The notes: generated by a model from the letters alone, not told the origin. Counted from the stretch's first letter, positions 9,342 through 21,599 are shown. The stretch: DNA of 64,000 nt from Mesostigma viride (GCA_009746045.1 RPFO01000213.1:13381462-13445461), one strand, 5' to 3'. Numbers and translations: made by a program.

Positions 9342-10355
9342 ATGAACGATAGCCCAGGTATGATGAAGGATAGCGATATTATGAAAGACAACGTGAGGCA
9401 GGCGAAGCGGCTGCCAATCGCCGCTTTATTTCACGCTGTAGGAGATATACTCCAGGAGACAGTCGACGACATTTCAAAGAGAAACTCTAGGGGCAAGGCC
9501 ATCCAGGGGGGGCCGGCAAATGCCGACATTGTCTCCTCCTCCTCGTCATCAGATGAGGAAGACGAGGAGGAGGAGGAGCCAGCATACAACGACGACGGAA
9601 AGGTGTACAAATTTGACAGCGTTAAGCTGGAAGGCGGGGTCATGCACGTGAGGACGAGGTTTTCTGACCTCACCCTGGCATGGTTGCCACTGTCAAAGAT
9701 TGACAGCCAGTACGACGCAAGGATGCGTGACTTTCTCAAGAACTTTAGGGGGTCGGCGAACGTGGCTCCAGGTAATCGTGTCACAGCCAAGATGGCGAGA
9801 GATGCGTGGACTGAACGCATGCAGCAGGAGGAAATCCTCGCAGCGCAGGAGGTCGACGTTACCGGAACCAACGACCCCCCGCCCATGCAGTGGGAGGTAG
9901 TTGTAAAGAAGGAGGAGGGATCCACTCCCTCCTCCAAGAGGGCAAGGAAGTCGCCACCGGTGGGACGACGCGTAAAGCTAACAAAAATCACGCCGAGCCC
10001 GGCAGACAGGCCATTCGCCATCAAGAAGACCCCCGTCCCTTCCCAGAAGACTGCAGCCGGTGCTGAGGAGAAGCCTGCACCCAGTGCTGGAAACAAGCCT
10101 GCACCCGCCAGCGAGGAGGAGAAGCCAGCAGCTGGGCAGGAGAAGCCAGCAGCTGGGCAGGAGAAGCCAGCAGCTGGGCAGGAGAAGCCAGCAGCTGGGC
10201 AGGCTTCAGGGAGCAAGCCTGTCCCTGGTGACGCTGAAGTTGCTTCTGGACTAAACGCCCTGCAAAGGATGTTGAACCACATGGCGACTATGGGGTTCAC
10301 ACACGCTCAAATCGCAGAGAGCGTGGCCGCCCACGCCGCCCAGAAGAAGATGTAG
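9342..10355 (+). CDS. Unknown 337-aa protein with chromo-like segment and EKPAAGQ repeats
   Basis: ATG 9342 (context ACACAATGA) to TAG 10353-10355. Residues about 60-82 form a Ser run, then an Asp/Glu run (SSSSSSDEEDEEEEE). Residues about 85-135 (KVYKFDSVKLEGGVMHVRTR, then AWLPLSKI) resemble the three-strand-plus-helix pattern of a chromodomain; this is weak. A Lys/Arg-rich stretch (KRARKSPPVGRRVKLTK) looks like a nuclear localisation signal. Four 7-residue EKPAAGQ repeats and a short amphipathic C-terminal helix follow. Like the 7632 gene it combines acidic and basic low-complexity parts on the same strand. The two may be functionally related, but this is inference. Confidence 0.6.
   Translation: MNDSPGMMKDSDIMKDNVRQAKRLPIAALFHAVGDILQETVDDISKRNSRGKAIQGGPANADIVSSSSSSDEEDEEEEEPAYNDDGKVYKFDSVKLEGGVMHVRTRFSDLTLAWLPLSKIDSQYDARMRDFLKNFRGSANVAPGNRVTAKMARDAWTERMQQEEILAAQEVDVTGTNDPPPMQWEVVVKKEEGSTPSSKRARKSPPVGRRVKLTKITPSPADRPFAIKKTPVPSQKTAAGAEEKPAPSAGNKPAPASEEEKPAAGQEKPAAGQEKPAAGQEKPAAGQASGSKPVPGDAEVASGLNALQRMLNHMATMGFTHAQIAESVAAHAAQKKM
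10119..10202 (+). repeat. 21-bp coding tandem repeat, 4 perfect units
   Basis: Four exact copies of GAGAAGCCAGCAGCTGGGCAG encode EKPAAGQ four times within the 9342 gene. Perfect identity implies recent expansion. Confidence 0.95.
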
Positions 10356-10397
10356 ACCTTTGGTGGCTTGACAGTTCATGAAGGACAGCTGTTTTTG

Positions 10398-10411
10398 AAT
10401 AAATTAATAAA
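10398..10411 (+). promoter_or_regulatory. Polyadenylation signals of the 9342 gene
   Basis: Two AATAAA hexamers (10398 and 10406) lie about 45 bp after the stop. From here to 10617 I see no gene, and no LTR matching element A. Confidence 0.6.
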
Positions 10412-10617
10412 GCAATGGACACTGTTTGCATTATTGAGTCATTTCATGGCATCACAATGTGTAATTGGATTTTATTATGAATAATAATGGATGTAATATT
10501 GCACACATGTCCATGCACCCCCACGGGAATGTGATGGTATGCTGGCTACTGTCACACCCTGGCCACCTGTGATGATTTTCCCGTGGATCCATGTGTCCCA
10601 GGTGCCCACCCCTGGGG

Positions 10618-11471
10618 TCACCTTGGGTTTTTGTAGTCCTGTTTGAGGATCACCCAATCCAAGTCAGTGTGGACAGCAGCAGAAACAGATTTCTTGGTTA
10701 GAAAACTGATCACAGACTGGCTGTCAGTATAGAGATGTGAGATGACATTGCATGTGCTGCCTGCCTGGGTTTGTAGCCAGGTGAGCATGTGCTGCAGGGA
10801 ACGAGCATGCAATGCAGCAGACACCACAGCACGACATTCAGCTGAGTTGCTGCTGCCAGGTTTTCTGCGGTGTAGCCTGCTGTACCAGGAAGTGAGGGAC
10901 ATGTAATCTGACCTGTTGGTGAGAAAAAACAGCCCTGATTCCCGTGCCCCCATCTGATTGATTGTTCTGCTCTCCATGGAGCTGTCCATGACACATTGGA
11001 TGTGGATGTCTTCCATCAGATTCAGGCCATGGAGGATGAGGGGGGGACAGTCATTGACCAACTTCCTGATGTGACTGCATTTTATCTTGACTAGAACATC
11101 ATGGGTGACCCTGCTGATGACAGCTAAGGGAGCCCCACAGATGGCTGACCACCACCCCAGTTTGCCCTGAACAGTGGCACACATGTGTAAGGGGAGGTAG
11201 TTGTCCTGCAGCAGATCTAGACAATCTTGGATATATTCTGCAGGAGGGAGAGAGAGCAGACCCACTGATCTGGCTGCCTATGCAGCTGCAACATGATGCC
11301 ACAGAACTGGATGGGGGTTGTGCTCAATTCCACCTGTTTGCCAATCTCATATGATTCCTGGACCTGCTGAATAAAGGTTTCCACCTCAGCTCTAGGCCCA
11401 CAAATGAGTTGGTCATCTCCATGCCACACAAAGAACAGCAGTCCAGAGGGGTGGGTACAACAAAAAAGCAT
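10618..11471 (-). pseudogene. Element A RT active site and RNase H, truncated
   Basis: The frame 11217-11471 carries FVWHGDDQLICGP, the RT catalytic box. A further shift at about 11,250 leads to the RNase H part, with ESRTINQMGARESG, SAECRAVV (catalytic Glu) and LYTDSQSV (catalytic Asp). It stops after DWVILKQDYKNPR, about 45 residues short of the end seen in element B. Confidence 0.7.
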
Positions 11472-13579
11472 GGGTCCAGGTCATCATACGTGGCCTTGAG
11501 CTTTTTGAATACTTCCTCTGCTGAGTCTCTGAAAATTTTTGGGGCACTGACAAGCCCTTCCACCCCAATGTTGATGATAAGGTGGGGCTCATCAATGTAA
11601 GGTTTCCACACAGCTGGGGTGTCTACCACGTACACCTTCCCTTTCCACACAGATTCAGCCTTTTCTGGGTCCCCCCTGAGGAAGGCCCTTTTAATATCAG
11701 TGGCTTTGCAGACATAGTCTTGGCCTGCATTGAGGTTGTGGAGGAATAGGGAGAGCATGATCCTGAGTGAGGTTTGTTGCAGCCCAGGTGTGTAGGTTTC
11801 CCCTTTTGGCAGTGTGGATGTCCCCTTTAATTCTGTGACACATGGTCTGGCATGGAAGATTGGGGAGCCCACTTTTTGTGGTTTTTGTTTGAGAACAAAT
11901 TTTAATCTGAGCTTTTTGGCTCCCTCTGGCACGTCCCATGAAGGGGTGACAGGAGGTTTGTATTGAGGGTTTTTGGGGTTGGGCAGGACCCATTCCTGCC
12001 TGGCTTGGTGGACAATGGCCATCAGCCACTTGGTAAACCCTTTTTGTGTTTTGCATTCTTGTATGACGTGGGAGATTTGGTGGGGTGAGTGCATGGCTAT
12101 GTCCCACTTACCCAGCCCAAAGGCTGAGGGATGGAGGAACTGGCTGTGCACTAACTTGTCCAGATCAGGGATCTCCCCTGGTGCATACTGAGTGTTGACT
12201 GCCTTGATGACAGCATCCATACCAGGGACAATACTGGAGAGAGGGATTTTAAAGTGGTCCAGAGGAACTGCACCCACCCCTGTGACACTGAGCTCATTAG
12301 CTGAGATAAGCACCCCAGGATAGGATACAAAAGGTTCCCCCAACAAGGTGTTACCAGAGTACCCCTCCACCACCTGGAAGGGTGTCTGAATACCAAGTAT
12401 AGGGAGCATCACTTGTCCCACTACATCCAGTGAGCTTTGGCCTGAGAAATCCTGCACCCGTGCCCAAAATGAAGGTGCAATCTCAAGACCAGGGATGGCT
12501 TGTGCACTGATCACACTGACCTGTGCCTGAGTGTCTATTGCCAGGGTCCAGGGGTCCTGACTAGTGCACACAGCTGAGACTTTTGCCAACCCTTCGGCCA
12601 CAGCAGCTTGTTGCTTATGTGACCTGTGTAATGCTTGCAAGGCGACTGCCAATCTTGACCTCAGAGCGGGAGGGTTGGCAGACAATTTGGTGCCTTGGGG
12701 CTGAGCTAATGCTTCCAACCCAGCTACCTCGTGCCTGGTTAAGCAATCCCCAGGTTGTGAAGTGGGCCTGGCTTCACTGAGGGTGGAAGGGTTCACAGAG
12801 GGTGCTGTGGTGCTGTCAACAGCAGTAATTGGTGGCTCAGGGCTACTGCTGGGCATGCTGGAGTTGCCAGATAGAAGTAGTGAGTCCATGCTTAAAGACT
12901 CTTCCCCAGGCACGTCTGCCATGGGAGAATAATACTTCTTAATTCTATGACAGCTCACCCTGTGACGCTTCCCATTGATATTGTGCTTGACCTCCACGGT
13001 CTTGCTGTTTTTGGTAAATCCACGGATGGTAACTGGACCTAGCCAAGTTCCAACCTTACCAAAGCTGTTTTCCTTGTAATAGAGAACTTGATCACCTTTT
13101 TGGAATACTGGCCTGGAATGGGTTTTATCTTTTTCTGCCAGTTTTGCTGAGGTTTGTGCACGTGCAGTGTTGTACAGTGCTATCACCTCTGGGGGATATA
13201 CACCTGCCTGCAGGCCTGCTGGGATTACTTCACCCCACTTGGCATGCAAGACAGGTCTCATGTTTAGGGTTGTGCACATTTCATGACACCAGAGTGCCCT
13301 GTCACAATAGACCCCTGAAGTAGCATCCTTGGAAGGATTTTTGGCTAGTAGGGTTTTGACAGATCTGATGGTTCTTTCAATGACCCCCTGACCCTCATGA
13401 TCTTCCAGCCCAGCAATCTCTATTGCTTCACACCCTTCCAGGTCAGTCAGACAAGAAAATTGTTGATCAAGCAAAATTCTGTCAACTGGGTAGAATCTGG
13501 GTAAAGCAATCATGAGTGCAACACGTAGCTGCCCTGCAGACATGCCAGGTAGGGTTCCATTACTGTGAACCTGGACCAT
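11324..13579 (-). pseudogene. Element A integrase core, protease and RT
   Basis: A 751-codon frame. It opens with the rest of the integrase: ILLDQQFSC gives the second Asp and GVIERTIRSVK the Glu of the DDE triad. An SH3-like C-terminal part follows (KGDQVLYYKENSFGKVG). Near residue 325 comes a retropepsin-like active site, IDTQAQVSVIS, with LLGEPFV as the ILG-type second motif. The RT follows, with FVLKQKP and DIKRAFLRGDPE. The RT active site WHGDD lies past a frameshift at about 11,420. Protease therefore lies downstream of integrase. Confidence 0.75.
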
Positions 13580-15250
13580 GAGTCTTTTAGGATCAGGTAG
13601 GGTTGGACATCTTTGTTGATGTGCATCACATCCCCCACTATCATGCCCCTATTGGTGGAAGGAGTTGCAGTATGCCATTTTTGAGGTTTGGGGCTATTGA
13701 ACTGACATTCTTGACAGTGTTGTCTAGCCAGTTTTACTGCATTCCTGAGTTGTTTTCCCATGCTACTACCCCCCAGCCGTCTGGCCAGTTCCTCAGCCAC
13801 TGTTTCATGACCCATGGCTAGGTGCAGCTGATGAGCAAGCTCCTTGATATCTATGGAGTTGTCAACAGTAGGGGTTAGTGCTTTTATGTAAGGTTCCAGA
13901 ACAGGGTGTTGGGAGGACAGTAAGGTTGCTGCCTCAAAATCAATTATGCCCTGGTTGCCATCCCCAATGGTAATGAGATCATCATCCTCAGAGTACATAA
14001 GGTGAGTGAACTCACATTGATTTGGGTAGCGAGGCCTGTTGCAACGGCTGCCTGGAGGCCCCAGGGGATGACGTGCGTGCCAGCAGCCCGGGCAGAGATC
14101 CACCCCGTTGGCCAGGGAGTCGTTGTTGGGGCAGTTGTGCCGTGCGTGCCCTCGTTGGAAGCACCTCAGGCACCTTATGGACCCCCAGGGTTGCCAGGCT
14201 GGTTGTTGTTGTTGTTGTTGTTGTTTTGTCCCTGCTGGGACCGTTGTTGTTGTTGTTATGGCCCTGCTGGGACCTGTTGTTGTTGTTGTTTTGGCCCTGT
14301 TGGGACCTGTTGTTGTTGTTGTTGCCCTGCTGGGACCTGTTGTTATTGTTGTTGTTGTTGTTGGGGTTGCCATGCAGGGGCACACGGTGCCACGTGTTGC
14401 CACGCCCCTGAGAGCCACTGCCCCCTTGGTGGGAGGACTTGTGGGTCTTGGGTGCCCCCCCTGGCTGGCCCCCCTTGCGCTTGTGGCCTTGGACACCCTG
14501 GACCTTGGGGTCCTGGGCCTGGGGGTTGCCAGTACCCAGGGGGTCCACTGCCTCCTCGATATAGAGCATGGCAGCTCTGAAGTTGTCCCAGAGGGACTTG
14601 AGGCCTGTAAGCAGGGTAGCCAGGACAGAAGGTTGCAAATTAGCTTTTGTTAGCCAGGTGTGGATGAGATACCTTGGTTGGAGCTTGAGAAGCTCAAGGT
14701 CTTTCTCAATCATTACCCTGTATGTTTTTGCATCCCCAGAGAGGTTATTCTTGTTCACCTTATATGCAGCAAGCCAGTTGAAACGTTCTACTGCTTCCAT
14801 GTGGTTATTGGTAAGCACTAGCTGTTTCAGATCAGTGATAAAGGTAGGCCACTGTTCAATGGCTGCTTCAGGTGTCAGGGTGCGTTCCTGATAGGTTTGA
14901 ATCAATGCTCTAATTGCAGGAGATGATTGATGGAATGTGGATGAGGCCCTGAGAGCCTTAAACTGATGTCTAAGGTTTAGGCCTTCCATCCCATACTCCA
15001 GAGCAAAGACAAATTGTTTAGCTTGTTCAACAGTGTGACCCTCAGGCAAGCCAGCAATATTGATTTTGGATTCCTTTTTATGAGGGTTAAACACACCTGT
15101 GAGAGGGGGGTTGGCCCTCAAGAAGACGTCGGTTGCCTGTTGGAGGCGGGTGGGGTCCAGGTTGATGGTCCCCCGCTCATACCGCGACATCAGGGCGCGC
15201 AGGCCCTCGACAGTTTGCAGCTGGTTAGCTGTTAACTGCTGGTCTTGCAA
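13510..15250 (-). pseudogene. Element A capsid-like region, CCHC knuckle and integrase N-terminus
   Basis: From 15250 the frame reads helical capsid-like sequence, then repeats of NNNNN with RSQQG separators encoded by AAC triplets (about 14195-14365). There the frame changes. In the second frame, CLRCFQRGHARHNC is a C-x2-C-x4-H-x4-C zinc knuckle that binds RNA. The integrase HHCC finger follows (HLAMGH, then HCQEC), and the first catalytic Asp is in IVGDVMHINKD. The trinucleotide tract is a likely site of slippage and of the frame change. Confidence 0.7.
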
Positions 15251-16800
15251 CGAGGCCAGCTGAGCCTGGAGAATGGCGAGCTGTTCCAGGATATCCCCGT
15301 CCTTGGGGGGGCCTCAGCAGGTTGGGTGGGTGCCCTGGGCACCTCTGCACCTCCCCCCAGGGCCTCCTGGGGTCCTGGCCACCCCCCCTGGTTGGGGAGG
15401 GGGCCCCAACCCACAGGGCGAACCTGGGGTGGTGGGGGAGGGGGAGGGGGGCCGTGGTGGCCCGGGGGGAGTCCGGGGGGTCCGGGTGACCCCACTGGGT
15501 CCAGCCCCAGCGGTGGAGGGGCGGGCAGGGGTGTCTGCCGCCCTCTCCTCGCTGCCTCCTCCTTGAGGAGCCTTTTCATCTCCTTGCGTACCTCATGTTC
15601 GCGGAGGGCAGCCTGAAAGGCCGCCTCATCCGTAGGAATGTCAGGGAGGGGTTGCCCATGATCATGGCCTCCTTGACATTGAACTCTTGGGCCTTGCCCT
15701 TCCCCTGGGCCAAGACCAAAGACCCTCCTTGTACTGCAAGGGTTGGGGAGGTGAGGGTTTCTTGGTGGTTTCCAGCGGGGGGCAGCTTCAGCTACCACCC
15801 CATGCTTGGCCAAGATGGCCTCCGTTACCCTGGCTTGGGTTAGGGAGGACATAGCTTTAAAATGGGCTGACCGAGCAAGCTCGGCCAGGTCTTGACCATC
15901 CGAGTATTCCATCGGATAGTCAGCATTGGTGAGGAGGTCACGTAGCCGCTGAGTCGCCTCGCGGTACGCCGCCGCCATCGCCTGGTGGGTGGCCAGACGA
16001 CGGGCGGCCTCCTCCTCATATTCCTGCCGCTTAGCGGCGAGCCGAAAAGCCGTCTCGCGACGGACCTCCCGGTCTCGCTGCCTCGCTCGGCGTTCTTCAT
16101 TAGCCACCAGCGCGGCCTGCTCAACCGCCAGGAGCGCTGGGGTAAGAGTTATCTCAGTCTCCCCGTCGGGAAGACTGGCAGTGTCGGAGACCTCATCATC
16201 GGACATTTGTTGTCCTCCGATGGGCTCCACGGGTCTACGCACCACCCGCGCGAGCTTAATGCTTTCCATGTCCTTCTTCTTGCGAAGAAGGGACGATGGT
16301 CGCCCAAGCTGAAGCTCGATGTGATTGTGTCCCTGAGCGAAGGGAACACGAAGATCAGATGTGGCGGGGCGAAACGTGATCGCCCCGTCCGGCGCCACCG
16401 AAGCCGTCTGACGGGGCATGAGCTCCCGAATAGTCGGCAACGGAGGGCCGAACTGGGGAGCCTCAGCGGGGTTTACCGCCGAGGGCTCCGCAGCCATGGC
16501 TGCTCCAGCCTTGGTTGCGGCTGGTGCAGCCGCCGGAGTCGAGGGTAAGCCGGTCCCCCGGGGGGGAGCCGTCTCGTCCTCCGGCTTCTCAGGGGAGGGG
16601 GGTAGGTCGGTCGGCCTTGCAGCCGCCGTCCCCTCGTCCTGGCGGACATTGTTATTCTTTTTGTTTTTCTTCTTTTTCTTTGAAATGGCCGCATCGCCAG
16701 CCGGCTTCTGATTGTTGTCTTTGGGCATCCGCCGATCCTGCCCATCACCATCCTCGTTGAAGTTAAGCTTCTTAGCGACATTCTTGTTCGTGATAGCCAT
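15232..16800 (-). pseudogene. Element A gag, N-terminal part
   Basis: ATG 16800 (MAITNKNVAKKLNFNEDGDG). A Lys/Asn-rich basic patch (KKKKKNKKNNN) comes first, then Pro/Ala-rich linker. A long Arg/Glu/Ala coiled coil follows (NEERRARQRDREVRRE and onward), then a Pro/Gly-rich end. The frame is open for 522 codons but shows an internal frame disturbance near 15,600-15,750 and ends before the capsid-like part, which continues in another frame from 15250. It presumably forms the outer or assembly region of the virus-like particle. Confidence 0.6.
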
Positions 16801-16892
16801 GGTAGCAAATAAAATTCAAGTTAGAATGCGGTGGGATATATTGCTTGAGAACACTGTAGGCTGTGAGCAATGAATTGCTTGGTTCATTAGAA

Positions 16893-17396
16893 AATAGGTT
16901 TACCCTTTATCAACGTTCCTCTCACTGGCTGCGCCGCCAGTGACCGTTGGGTGCAGGCCGTTGGCCCGAGGCCGCACGATGACAGGTAGCAGTCTAGTCA
17001 CTGCATCGTGTGATCACAGATCAATGCACGCTGCAGTACGGTCCCTATCTAGGATACTCTAGTACCGTCCAACGACAGGACACTACGTATACTGGGTACT
17101 GACATCTGTCACGTACCCCAGTACCCAAAGTACCTATCTAGGGAAACGTATGCGACTCGACTAGCATTCCTATCTGCATAGCCCACGTGGTATTTATATT
17201 CACATACCAACGTAGGTTTACAAGGCTTATTCATACGTTGTATTCACAATGCCTTTGAGACTTAGTCTACAGCAAAGCATGGAGACTAACTCTAGTGGCA
17301 CTGCTTGGCATAAAGGTGTGCGAGGACGATGGCCAGGTCAGTCGTCTCGCAATCCGGCTCACACAAATCAGTCAGCCTGATCTACGTAAACCTATT
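16893..17396 (-). repeat. Candidate 5' LTR of element A
   Basis: The segment begins AATAGGTTTAC and ends with its exact inverse GTAAACCTATT. It lies 92 bp before the gag ATG. Element B's LTRs also end in a short perfect inverted repeat, which is why I suggest this boundary. There is no second copy in the window, so it is unconfirmed. Confidence 0.35.
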
Positions 17397-19014
17397 CTGA
17401 TTAATCAACCATGTCGGACCAATGCATGACATTGAGTCCAACCACAACTGCAAGCATACAAGAAGGAAAATTATGTTGCTCCTGGGCCTACGCTGTGATT
17501 ACAGCAAGTAGCCCATACCATAGTGATTCCTTCCCTTCTCAGGCAGGTTTCAACCCCGGGACGATAGTCCCGTATTTAGGAAACGATATTTCCCAACGTG
17601 CCTGGCTGATAGGCTTTCTACGTTACACTGTCCAGAATCGGAGGTTTGTTTTCCTTGCTGCATTTTGTTGCCTGAGTAGTTAGCTTCATGCATTATTTTG
17701 CAGGCATTCTGGCAGTGGTCGGAATTGCCGAAATCTGACTAACGATTACAGCATAGTGAAGTCGACAATAGTCGAATCAGATTATCTAGATCCCGCTATG
17801 GTCGGCTAGCCTTCTTTTTGTTATACTCCACTCTGCTGTGCCGCATCCAACTGCGTACCACCCACTGTGCAGGTCATCACGGACAGGCACGTGAATAAGC
17901 AAGCGGCCCTCCTGCTGGCGAGAGGACGTGTGGACACGAAATCGCGATGTATAGATTGATGTTATTGATGTTGATAGTTCATATGCCGACAAAGATGCTC
18001 TGACTCCAGTCCGGGCAGCCTGTCGACAGTCCTGCATCGTCTTTTTTGTTTTATCATTCCGTTTTTCCATCATGAATTATGGAGCGGTAATACAGTGCAT
18101 TTCCTAACAGCCCTCGATTGAGGTAACTGTGACGGAAATTCTGATTTCTTTGCACAACCGCTTCCTTACCTTGCGGGTTAGTACTTGCTTTCCTGCACCT
18201 TTTCTTTTCTTTTCACAGTCCTGGGCCGACCCCTTCTGAACCGGCTCAGTCCAAGGTGAGCATTCTGACCGATTGGTTGGAGGGAGTGCCATTTCTTTTT
18301 GTCATCCGTTTGGTTTAAGTTGCACACAAAATTTTTTATATTGTGATACGAACCAACGAGTGGCATAATAGCATTGTTTCCTTCCTTTCACATCAAGCCG
18401 CTGGGTTCAAAACAAATGGTTTTCTTGTTCCATGCCTATGGGCAAGCTAGGGCAGTAGGCCATTTAGTACGAACAACTAGGGCTTGACGTACACGTACAT
18501 CCAACAAGTTATATTGCATTTTGATTTATACGCAGGGTCCTACTAAACTCATACGATTTATAAAACCAAGACATTAGACCTTCAATTAGCCGTATAAGTT
18601 GGCGTTGACCACGTACCAAGAGTGGTTATCGGACTAATACTAAGTGCTATAAAGGCGTGTGTGTGGACTTGTCCTAAGGGGTGGGCGTTTGGGGGGTGGG
18701 GACCCGTGACCCCGGCAGACCACGAGAGCCTCACCTAAGCCTATAATAGACTAGCACACCCAAAAGCACACGACAAATATATGCTTTTAAAACGATGGCG
18801 CACTGTCAGCGAGTTAACGACCGAGCTTCCCTCGGACGACATACAAGATGTACTAAGATGTCCGGACGTTACGCCCAGGTCGTAGGCTCGCGCAACAACA
18901 TGTTCCCTTGGACGATAGTCCAAGCACCCACCCCGATGGGGGCGTGGTCCAAGAAGGTCATCACACTCAAGGGGGTAGTGACCCTCATACCAGGGACGTC
19001 CTCTCCGATCGGCG
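17397..19014. other. Intergenic stretch, no supported gene
   Basis: Only short frames without recognisable domains. Mostly unique AT-balanced sequence with several short homopolymer-rich tracts. Confidence 0.5.
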
Positions 19015-19165
19015 AGACACAAAATGGCCAAGCTGTCCGCTCGGACGGTGTTCCCAACACTAGGGCGCAGACCGAACGTATCCCACGACCGGACAGTAGC
19101 CCGAATCGCACGCTGAACAGTATATGGCGGCCAAGCCGCCCGCTCGGACAGTGTTCCCAACCCCT
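19015..19165. repeat. Two copies of a 33-bp motif, about 100 bp apart
   Basis: GGCCAAGC(T/C)G(T/C)CCGCTCGG followed by AC(G/A)GTGTTCCCAAC occurs at about 19025 and 19133. This is probably a remnant of the leader or LTR of the adjacent gag fragment. Confidence 0.5.
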
Positions 19166-19242
19166 TGACAACACCTATAGTAGGGAGGACGGCGTGGTAG
19201 GCATCTCACAGCAGGGCTCCGTACTAGGCCCTAGCACGAGCC

Positions 19243-20590
19243 GTGGCCGGGGATCACATCCCAGGTCCCCGCCCGGCTTTGTACGGGGGCTGCAAAACGG
19301 CACCCCAGGCGCAGGCAGAGACACGTCACGACCTCCTCGACCCTCGTGGGGAGGAAACGATAACCGTAGGGACAGCTCGCGGTCCGTCTCCTTCGCCATT
19401 GAACACCCGAAGGGTGACCGGGCAGGGGAGTACCTCCTCCTCTGAAGATGAAGAGCCACCAGAAGCAGTTATAGTGGAGGAGGAGGAGCACGAGCATGCG
19501 CACAGGCAGCGCCGGCGACAGTCGACAGGATCCAACATGAGCAGGCGAGTCAGGGACACGGACGTGAACCTGAACTTCAGCACCATCACGGCAGATGATC
19601 CAGGCGACGACCACCCACTTTACGCCCAGGCGCGGCAGCAACCAGGAAGCTCCCTGGTAGGACACAGGTCCAAGCATACTCTCCTGCCGCCCACGTTTGG
19701 GTGGCCTGAGCCCCGGGAGTTCAGCGGCCCCAGGCGGCAAAAACTTTTCAAGGCGCCGCCCATGCGGACTTCAAGCACATCCCCAAGCTAAACAAGAGAC
19801 AGAAGCCGCGAGACAACATCCAGGAGTAGGCTAGGCTGGTGAACAAGGCCATCACATTCTGGTCGAACTACCACAACTGGGAGATCTCTGTCCACTGAGG
19901 ACTAATTGATCGGCCTGATCATCACCCAGGCCATGGACATCTCAGTCACGCGACTCCTCCACTGCGACAGCATGGCGTCACAGTCCTACCCCGGCCCAAG
20001 GACATCAACGAGTTGATGGAGCGAATTAAGCAGAAGCTCATCCCACCAGACGCTGAGTTCCAGGAGCGCATCGCCTTCGGCGCATTCCGACAGGGTGACA
20101 TGCCCTACCGCAAGTTTGAGGTGGAACTTGACGAGATGGCAAATCGCCTATTGGATGTGTCAGGCCACAAGTACAAGATCCGCCTCATGGAGGCCATCCA
20201 CCCTGAGCTGCAGCTGGAGGCTAGGAAGAAGTTCACAGACACCCCATGGCATCTGTGGGACATGTCCAAGGTCAAAGCGTATCTCCTCACTACAGCCGAC
20301 GATTACATGGCTAGTAGGACTGCACGCTTGACGCGGCGCGGTACTGACGCGTCGAATTCTGCAGACGAAGGCGACCACGCGGAGGAATCCCCAGCGCTAA
20401 GGAGCCGAGCAAGATGAGGAAGAGATCGGCGACGCGCAGCATGACCCCCAGGTCAATGCTCTACTCGACACCCGCAGCTGGCAGTGACATGCGGTGCTTC
20501 TATTGCCAGGTCCGAGATCGGTCACATGAAGCGCAACTGCCCAAAGTTGAGGAGAGGAGCAGACACGCCCGGTGACACGTCGGCAACCTA
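19243..20590 (+). pseudogene. Decayed retrotransposon gag fragment
   Basis: An acidic N-terminal part (SSSEDEEPPEAVIVEEEE, about 19430-19490) and a helical capsid-like block (20013-20417: ERIAFGAFRQGDMPYRKFEV, then MEAIHPELQLEARKKF) lie in different frames. Near 20490 CFYCQ, then HMKRNC, is a damaged CCHC zinc knuckle with extra spacing. No integrase or RT follows. It is on the opposite strand to elements A and B and is an independent remnant. Confidence 0.6.
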
Positions 20591-21599
20591 TTGACCATGA
20601 TCATGTGGACCCCTAGCTTCGCATTGCGGTTTGATACTCAGGCAACCTTTCTTTGGGAACGAACCAACCTGTTCCCTTCTTCCCTGGCAGGCTGCTGCCA
20701 GGCTAACCTTGGCCGGGCATGCAGGTCTGCCGCATAGTCGGCAACCATTCCAAAATGCTGCGGCCGGAAGGTCTGACACTGGTTGACCACTGGTCATGTC
20801 TGCCTATTAATTGCTCAGTGCCGACCAAACCCCCATTTCCTTGTTATTATAGCCGTGGCAGCCTCTGCTCAATGTTGTGTTTGGCCGTGAAGTCGAGAAA
20901 ATTATTCCCTCTTGTGACATATGCACAATGGCTTGCTGCAACTTAGGTATAGCTGCTTATGCCTATATCCTATTATCGCATTGACACATTGACTGATTGA
21001 CTAATGCCTGGTGTGTCACGTAGGCGCGACAAATCTGTCGACAGCATAGTACTGTCTCCAGATCCATATCAAGGGGGTGCCGAGGAGTCTGACAAGGTTG
21101 TAATGAAACGACAACAAGTGCAGGGCCTTCAGGTGTCAGAATATAGTAGTTGACAGATCTGTCTGGTACTATAGTTGTCTTTTCCTTTTCCCTGCACGGC
21201 TGCTGGCCAGCGATGGCTGCCCTCAGCAGTTGGCATGGATCAGTCCAAAGTTACTATAGATGGAGTCTTGTTGTCTTCTTGTTCAGTTGTGGTCTTGTTA
21301 TATCAGTTGTTGGCTTAGACCTTCTTTCTCTTGGGGCTGGCTACTTGCCACCCTGACAACCTGACTTTTGTTTGTATATATGCCATGCTCGATCTGCAAC
21401 TTAGACCACACACAAATGCAACCAACAAACCGTGCACACAATGTTGCTGCAGGTATGAGTGGCGCCCATCAGGCACCTCCGTCGCTGAACACGGGGACGC
21501 TTAGTACATCAAGTCATCAATTCAGCGGTGCATGGTCTTACTTCACTATCAAGATGCAGTTATTCTCCGATATGACCGAGCTGCGCCAGCAACACAGCC
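20591..21599. other. Stretch without supported gene
   Basis: No coding motif recognised. It may be the flank of the degraded gag elements on either side. Confidence 0.4.

Larger units (their letters stand above)
10618..17396 (-). mobile_element. Element A: decayed copia-like LTR retrotransposon, order gag-INT-PR-RT-RH
   Basis: On the minus strand, gag starts at ATG 16800, and the coding region then passes through several frames to about 10618. Order along the element: Ala/Glu-rich coiled-coil gag N-terminus, capsid-like helical region, poly-Asn/Gln tract, CCHC zinc knuckle, integrase, retropepsin-like protease, reverse transcriptase, RNase H. At least five frame changes mark it as non-autonomous. 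The RNase H lacks the ADALTK-type end seen in element B, and no 3' LTR matches the candidate 5' LTR, so the 3' end is truncated. It is closely related in order and motifs to element B. Confidence 0.85.

Noticed and set aside
14002-14653. Cys/Val/Leu-rich plus-strand frames
   Set aside because: Antisense of the poly-Asn/Gln tract and zinc knuckle of element A.
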